A DNA stretch of 64,000 nt from Gloeobacter violaceus PCC 7421. GTDB lineage: Bacteria > Cyanobacteriota > Cyanobacteriia > Gloeobacterales > Gloeobacteraceae. How positions within the stretch are numbered: position 1 is the stretch's first letter; every line of letters starts with the position of its first letter. The stretch spans positions 186,001 to 250,000 of the forward strand of contig NC_005125.1 of NCBI RefSeq assembly GCF_000011385.1. The letters run 5' to 3'. Below are positions 60,745-64,000 of this stretch, in pieces. The position numbers and the translations under genes were made by a program. The notes under the pieces were generated by a model. The model had not been told where the DNA came from and did no database searches. It saw only the letters and a list, made by a program, of their open reading frames with translations.

Positions 60745-62469
60745 TCAATCCCCGCGCTGCTGCTTGAGCGTGCGGTAGGCCGCCTCGAAGTCGTCCGGCC
60801 CAAGGACAATCCGAGCCGGGTCGGTGTGGCCGGCTTCACGGTGGCGGCGGACCGCCGCGAGGGCCGCCTGGTTGCTGAACAGCGCCAGATCCGCGCCGCT
60901 CCATCCCTCGGTGCTTCCGGCCCAAAATTCCAAATCGACGCCCGCCAGGGGCCGCTCGCGGTTGTGCACCCGCAGGATGGCCAGACGGCTTTCGCGATCG
61001 GGCAGGTCGATTTTGAGCTGCAAATCGAGGCGGCCAGCGCGCAACAGGGCCGGGTCGAGAACCTCCGGGCGGTTGGTGGCGCCGATGAGCAACACCGCCC
61101 CGGCTTCCTCCAGGCCGTCGAGTTCGGTGAGCAACTGCCCCACCACCCGGTCGCTCACTCCCGAATCGGCGCCGCCGCTGCCCCGCTCGGGGGCCAGCGT
61201 GTCGATTTCATCGACGAAGATCACGCAGGGGGCCGCCTGGCGGGCCTTGGCGAACAGCTCGCGCACCGCCTGCTCGGAAGCTCCCACCCAGCGGCTCAAC
61301 AGCTCGGGGCCTTTGACGGCGATAAAGTTGGCCCGCGCCTGGGAGGCGACGGCTCTGGCGAGCAACGTCTTGCCGGTGCCGGGCGGCCCGTAGAGCAAGA
61401 TGCCCCGGGGGGCCTTCGCCCCCGCGCGGCGGTAGAGTTCCGGATACAACAGCGCCCCTTCCACCGACTCGCGCAGCGTCTGCTTGACGGGCTCCAGACC
61501 GCCCACCGCCTCCCAAGCCACCGCCGGAGCCTCCACCTGCACTGCGCGCAGCACCGCGGGCTTCACTTCTTTGAGGGCGGCCACAAAGTCGGACTGGCTC
61601 ACGCTCATGCCCGGGGCGCTTTCGAGGTTGCCTCCCTGGCGGCGCAACGCCCGGTAGGCCGCCTTCTGGCAAAGGCCTTTGAGGTCGGCTCCCACCAGGC
61701 CCACCGCCCGATCGGCGACCGCCTCCAGGTCCACCGTTTCGTCAAAGGGCATCCGCCGGGTGAGGATGCGCAGAATTTCGAGCCGCCCGTCGCGATCGGG
61801 CACGCCGAAGCGTACCTCACGGTCGAAGCGGCCGGGGCGGCGCAGGGCCGGGTCGAGGTGGTCCGGCCGGTTGGTGGCGGCAAGGACCACCACGCCCGGG
61901 GTCTTCGTCACTCCATCCATCAGCCCGAGCAGTTGGGCCACCACCCGGCGATCGGCCTCGTGGTCGGTGCTGGCCCGATCCGGGGCGAGGCCGTCGATCT
62001 CGTCGATGAACAACAGACACGGGGCGAGGCGGGCCGCCTTGGCAAATAGCCCCCGCAGGCGCGATTCGGCCTCGCCGTAGTATTTGCCCATCATCTCCGG
62101 GCCGATGATGGCCAGAAAGCGCACCCCGAGTTGCTCAGCCAGAGCACGGGCCGTGAGGGTCTTGCCGGTGCCGGGCGGGCCGACCAGCAACACGCCGCGC
62201 ACCGGTTCGAGGCCGAGCTGTTCGAGAACCTCCGGTTTTTTAAGCGGCAGCTCGACCAGTTCTTTGAGGGTAACCAGCACTTCTCCCAGACCGCCCACAC
62301 CCTCCAGATACGGTTGCGGCCGCCAGTCGGCGGGCGGTGGGGTGACGAGCACCTGGTCCTGCCCGGCGGCCTGCCGCCTCGCTTTGCGTGTCCACGATCC
62401 TTCTTTGGGAATACCCGGAAAACCGCGGCTGTTCATGGGCTGTACACCGTGCGATTCTGATAATTCCAT
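60745..62469 (-). CDS. CDC48/p97-like double AAA+ ATPase
   Basis: 574 residues with two AAA modules and no N-terminal substrate domain. Module 1: GVLLVGPPGTGKTLTARALA, Walker B CLLFIDEIDGLAP, sensor ATNRPDHLDPALRRPGRFDR. Module 2: GILLYGPPGTGKTLLARAVA, CVIFVDEIDTLAP, ATNRPEVLDPALLRAGRLDL. The arrangement resembles archaeal/actinobacterial CDC48-like proteins and suggests a protein-remodelling or unfoldase hexamer. Start is uncertain (62469, or Met12 at 62436); neither has a good ribosome binding site. Divergent from the M24 gene. Confidence 0.9.
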   Translation of the reverse strand: MELSESHGVQPMNSRGFPGIPKEGSWTRKARRQAAGQDQVLVTPPPADWRPQPYLEGVGGLGEVLVTLKELVELPLKKPEVLEQLGLEPVRGVLLVGPPGTGKTLTARALAEQLGVRFLAIIGPEMMGKYYGEAESRLRGLFAKAARLAPCLLFIDEIDGLAPDRASTDHEADRRVVAQLLGLMDGVTKTPGVVVLAATNRPDHLDPALRRPGRFDREVRFGVPDRDGRLEILRILTRRMPFDETVDLEAVADRAVGLVGADLKGLCQKAAYRALRRQGGNLESAPGMSVSQSDFVAALKEVKPAVLRAVQVEAPAVAWEAVGGLEPVKQTLRESVEGALLYPELYRRAGAKAPRGILLYGPPGTGKTLLARAVASQARANFIAVKGPELLSRWVGASEQAVRELFAKARQAAPCVIFVDEIDTLAPERGSGGADSGVSDRVVGQLLTELDGLEEAGAVLLIGATNRPEVLDPALLRAGRLDLQLKIDLPDRESRLAILRVHNRERPLAGVDLEFWAGSTEGWSGADLALFSNQAALAAVRRHREAGHTDPARIVLGPDDFEAAYRTLKQQRGD

Positions 62470-62628
62470 GTTGGTAAGTTTTGATCCCCAGCGTCACTAC
62501 CCTCGGCAGTAATCTCGTGCCCCCGCTGCACTTGGCTTTACTCACCGAGTTGCAGACTCAAAGCGCCATCGGCAGACCTGTGCGCCGCTATACTACGTGT
62601 GTTTACCGACACACCCCAATCGGCGACG

Positions 62629-63987
62629 ATGAAACGAGCGATCCTGGTAGGTTTGCTGATTCTGGCTGCGGCCTCCCCGGTGCGGGCCGACGCTTCCTTG
62701 CGCCCCTTCGGCACCATGCGCGAGCAGGCCGAGGTGCAGCAGCAGTGGCTCAAAAAGCGGATGGAAACGGTTTTGCCGCCCTTGATGCGCCGCTACGGCG
62801 CCCAGATGTGGGTGATCCCGATGCGCGAGTACAACGAAGACCCGGTCTTCAGCGCCCTGGTGGCTCCGACGACTTTCTCGGCCCGCCGCCGGACGATTTA
62901 TGTATTTTATGATCGCGGCGCGGACAAAGGTGTGGAGATGCTGGCTTTAGGCGGCGGTTCCCAGGGCGGGGTCTACACCGCCCGGCGCTCCGAGCGCAAG
63001 GTGGAAGCGGCGGTGGGGGGTCGCCAGGCGGAACTGTGGGGCGACGAGCAGTGGCAGATGCTCAAAGAGGTGATCGAGGAGCGCCGGCCCAGGACGATTG
63101 CCATCAACGTCTCGCGCACCTTCGCCTTTGCCGACGGCCTCAGTGCGGGCGAGTACGAAGGGATGAGCGAGGCGCTCGGCCCCGAGTGGACGAAGCGCTT
63201 TCGCCGCGCGGAGGGTCTTGCGGTCGATTTGATCGCCGTGCGTTTGTCGGAGGAAGAAGCGTTCTACCGCAAGCTCAATGAACTCACCTGGCAGATGATC
63301 TCGACCGCCTTTTCCAGTCAGGTAATCGCCCCGGGGGTGACGCGCACCGGCGACGTGGTCTGGTGGATGCGCCAGTTTATCGCCGAACGGGGTTTGGCAG
63401 CCTGGTTCCAGCCCTCTGTCGACCTGCAGCGCCGGGGATTCACCGAGGAGCAGTTGGGCGAAGACCCGGTCATTCAAAAAGGTGACGTGCTCCACTGCGA
63501 CACCGGCATCGTGGCGCTGCGGCTGCAGACGGACACCCAGCATCTGGCCTACGTGCTCAAGGACGGTGAGAGCGATGCGCCCGCAGGGCTAAAAGCCGCC
63601 CTTGCCCGCTCCAATCGGCTGCAGGACATCGTCCTGGAGGAGACCCGCCCGGGCCGCTCCGGCAACGCTGTTCTCGAAGCATCCCAGCGGCGCATGCGCG
63701 CCGAAAATATCGACGGCACCATTTATTCCCACCCCATCGGTCTGCACGGCCACGGCGCCGGTCCGCTCATCGGCCTGTGGGATCGCCAGGAGGGGGTGCC
63801 CGGCCGGGGCGACCACGCCGTGATCCCCAACCAGTGGTTCTCCATCGAACTGCAGGCGACCGTGCCGGTGGCCGAGTGGGGTGGCCAGAAAGTGCGCATG
63901 GCCCAGGAGGAGGACATGATGATCGGCGCCGACGGGGTGCCGCGCTGGGCCTTTAGGCGCCAGGACACCTTCTGGTTGGTGCGTTGA
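62629..63987 (+). CDS. Exported M24-family peptidase-like protein
   Basis: 452 residues from ATG 62629. Signal peptide MKRAILVGLLILAAASPVRADA. The C-terminal pita-bread domain retains the metal-ligand positions of M24 aminopeptidases: Asp in HCDTGIVALRL, Asp in QTDTQHL, His in SHPIGLHGHGAG, Glu in SIELQATVPV and Glu in MAQEEDMMIGADG. The N-terminal creatinase-like domain precedes it. Probably a periplasmic Xaa-Pro aminopeptidase or relative; substrate unknown. A TATACT hexamer (62589-62594) could be its -10 box. Intact to the end of the window. Confidence 0.88.
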   Translation: MKRAILVGLLILAAASPVRADASLRPFGTMREQAEVQQQWLKKRMETVLPPLMRRYGAQMWVIPMREYNEDPVFSALVAPTTFSARRRTIYVFYDRGADKGVEMLALGGGSQGGVYTARRSERKVEAAVGGRQAELWGDEQWQMLKEVIEERRPRTIAINVSRTFAFADGLSAGEYEGMSEALGPEWTKRFRRAEGLAVDLIAVRLSEEEAFYRKLNELTWQMISTAFSSQVIAPGVTRTGDVVWWMRQFIAERGLAAWFQPSVDLQRRGFTEEQLGEDPVIQKGDVLHCDTGIVALRLQTDTQHLAYVLKDGESDAPAGLKAALARSNRLQDIVLEETRPGRSGNAVLEASQRRMRAENIDGTIYSHPIGLHGHGAGPLIGLWDRQEGVPGRGDHAVIPNQWFSIELQATVPVAEWGGQKVRMAQEEDMMIGADGVPRWAFRRQDTFWLVR

Positions 63988-64000
63988 GCGCCCTGAAAAT

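Overview
The window looks like chromosomal DNA of the thylakoid-less cyanobacterium Gloeobacter violaceus or a very close relative. The clearest marker is a proton-pumping rhodopsin at 3511-4407 (- strand) whose sequence I recognise as Gloeobacter rhodopsin. Cyanobacterial affiliation is supported by a cyAbrB regulator, a one-helix Hlip, ChlB of dark-operative protochlorophyllide reductase, NDH-1 subunits NdhF and NdhD, a sigma factor/DUF1822 pair, a PatA-like response regulator and an HmpF-like pilus taxis protein. These assignments come from reading the translations; no database search was run.

Layout. 0.1-6.9 kb: cyAbrB, a GH31 glycosidase, an unusual tRNA with anticodon UAA, the rhodopsin with its own terminator, an Hlip gene just upstream of it, a cysteine-less rhodanese and an acidic Gly/Met-rich protein. 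6.9-8.7 kb: wreckage of an IS200/IS605 element and a broken IS110-type element. 8.7-10.9 kb: a group 2 sigma factor and an AI-2E/PerM-family membrane protein. 28.6-45.8 kb is mostly core genome: a beta-propeller/TolB-like exported protein, chlB, ribF, ndhF-ndhD, sigma/DUF1822, patA-like, hmpF-like, padR, S4/YqeY and a small DUF6883/DUF4926 pair. 54.7-64 kb: an Rpn-type pseudogene, an AsmA-family protein, small exported proteins, a thioesterase, a GNAT, a double-AAA ATPase and an exported M24 peptidase-like protein.

The most striking region is 11.1-27.9 kb. One full-length secreted Rhs/YD-repeat protein (about 1955 aa, - strand) carries four IPT/TIG domains, a hydrophobic pretoxin segment, an autocleaving Hint domain ending in a His-Asn-x-Cys tail (VHNEC), and a short variable toxin tip. 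Downstream of it lie six or seven partial copies of the same 3' end. They are near identical up to the VHNEC junction (or the pretoxin segment), then switch to an unrelated toxin tip, and most are followed by a small AT-rich immunity gene. Tips include a PIN nuclease, a ParB/sulfiredoxin-like domain paired with a pentapeptide-repeat immunity protein, an ADP-ribosyltransferase-like tip and several I cannot name. This is the layout expected of a polymorphic toxin gene with an archive of silent replacement cassettes; several cassettes are decaying by nonsense mutation, deletion, frameshift and IS insertion.

A second, unrelated polymorphic toxin system lies at 46.1-51.1 kb: a 913-aa protein with a restriction-endonuclease-fold tip, an Imm49 immunity gene, then an orphan copy of only the nuclease tip and a second Imm49. 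This island sits between two ~110-bp direct repeats that carry the same stop-codon region and terminator: one ends a small exported-protein gene, the other ends an RND efflux pump gene.
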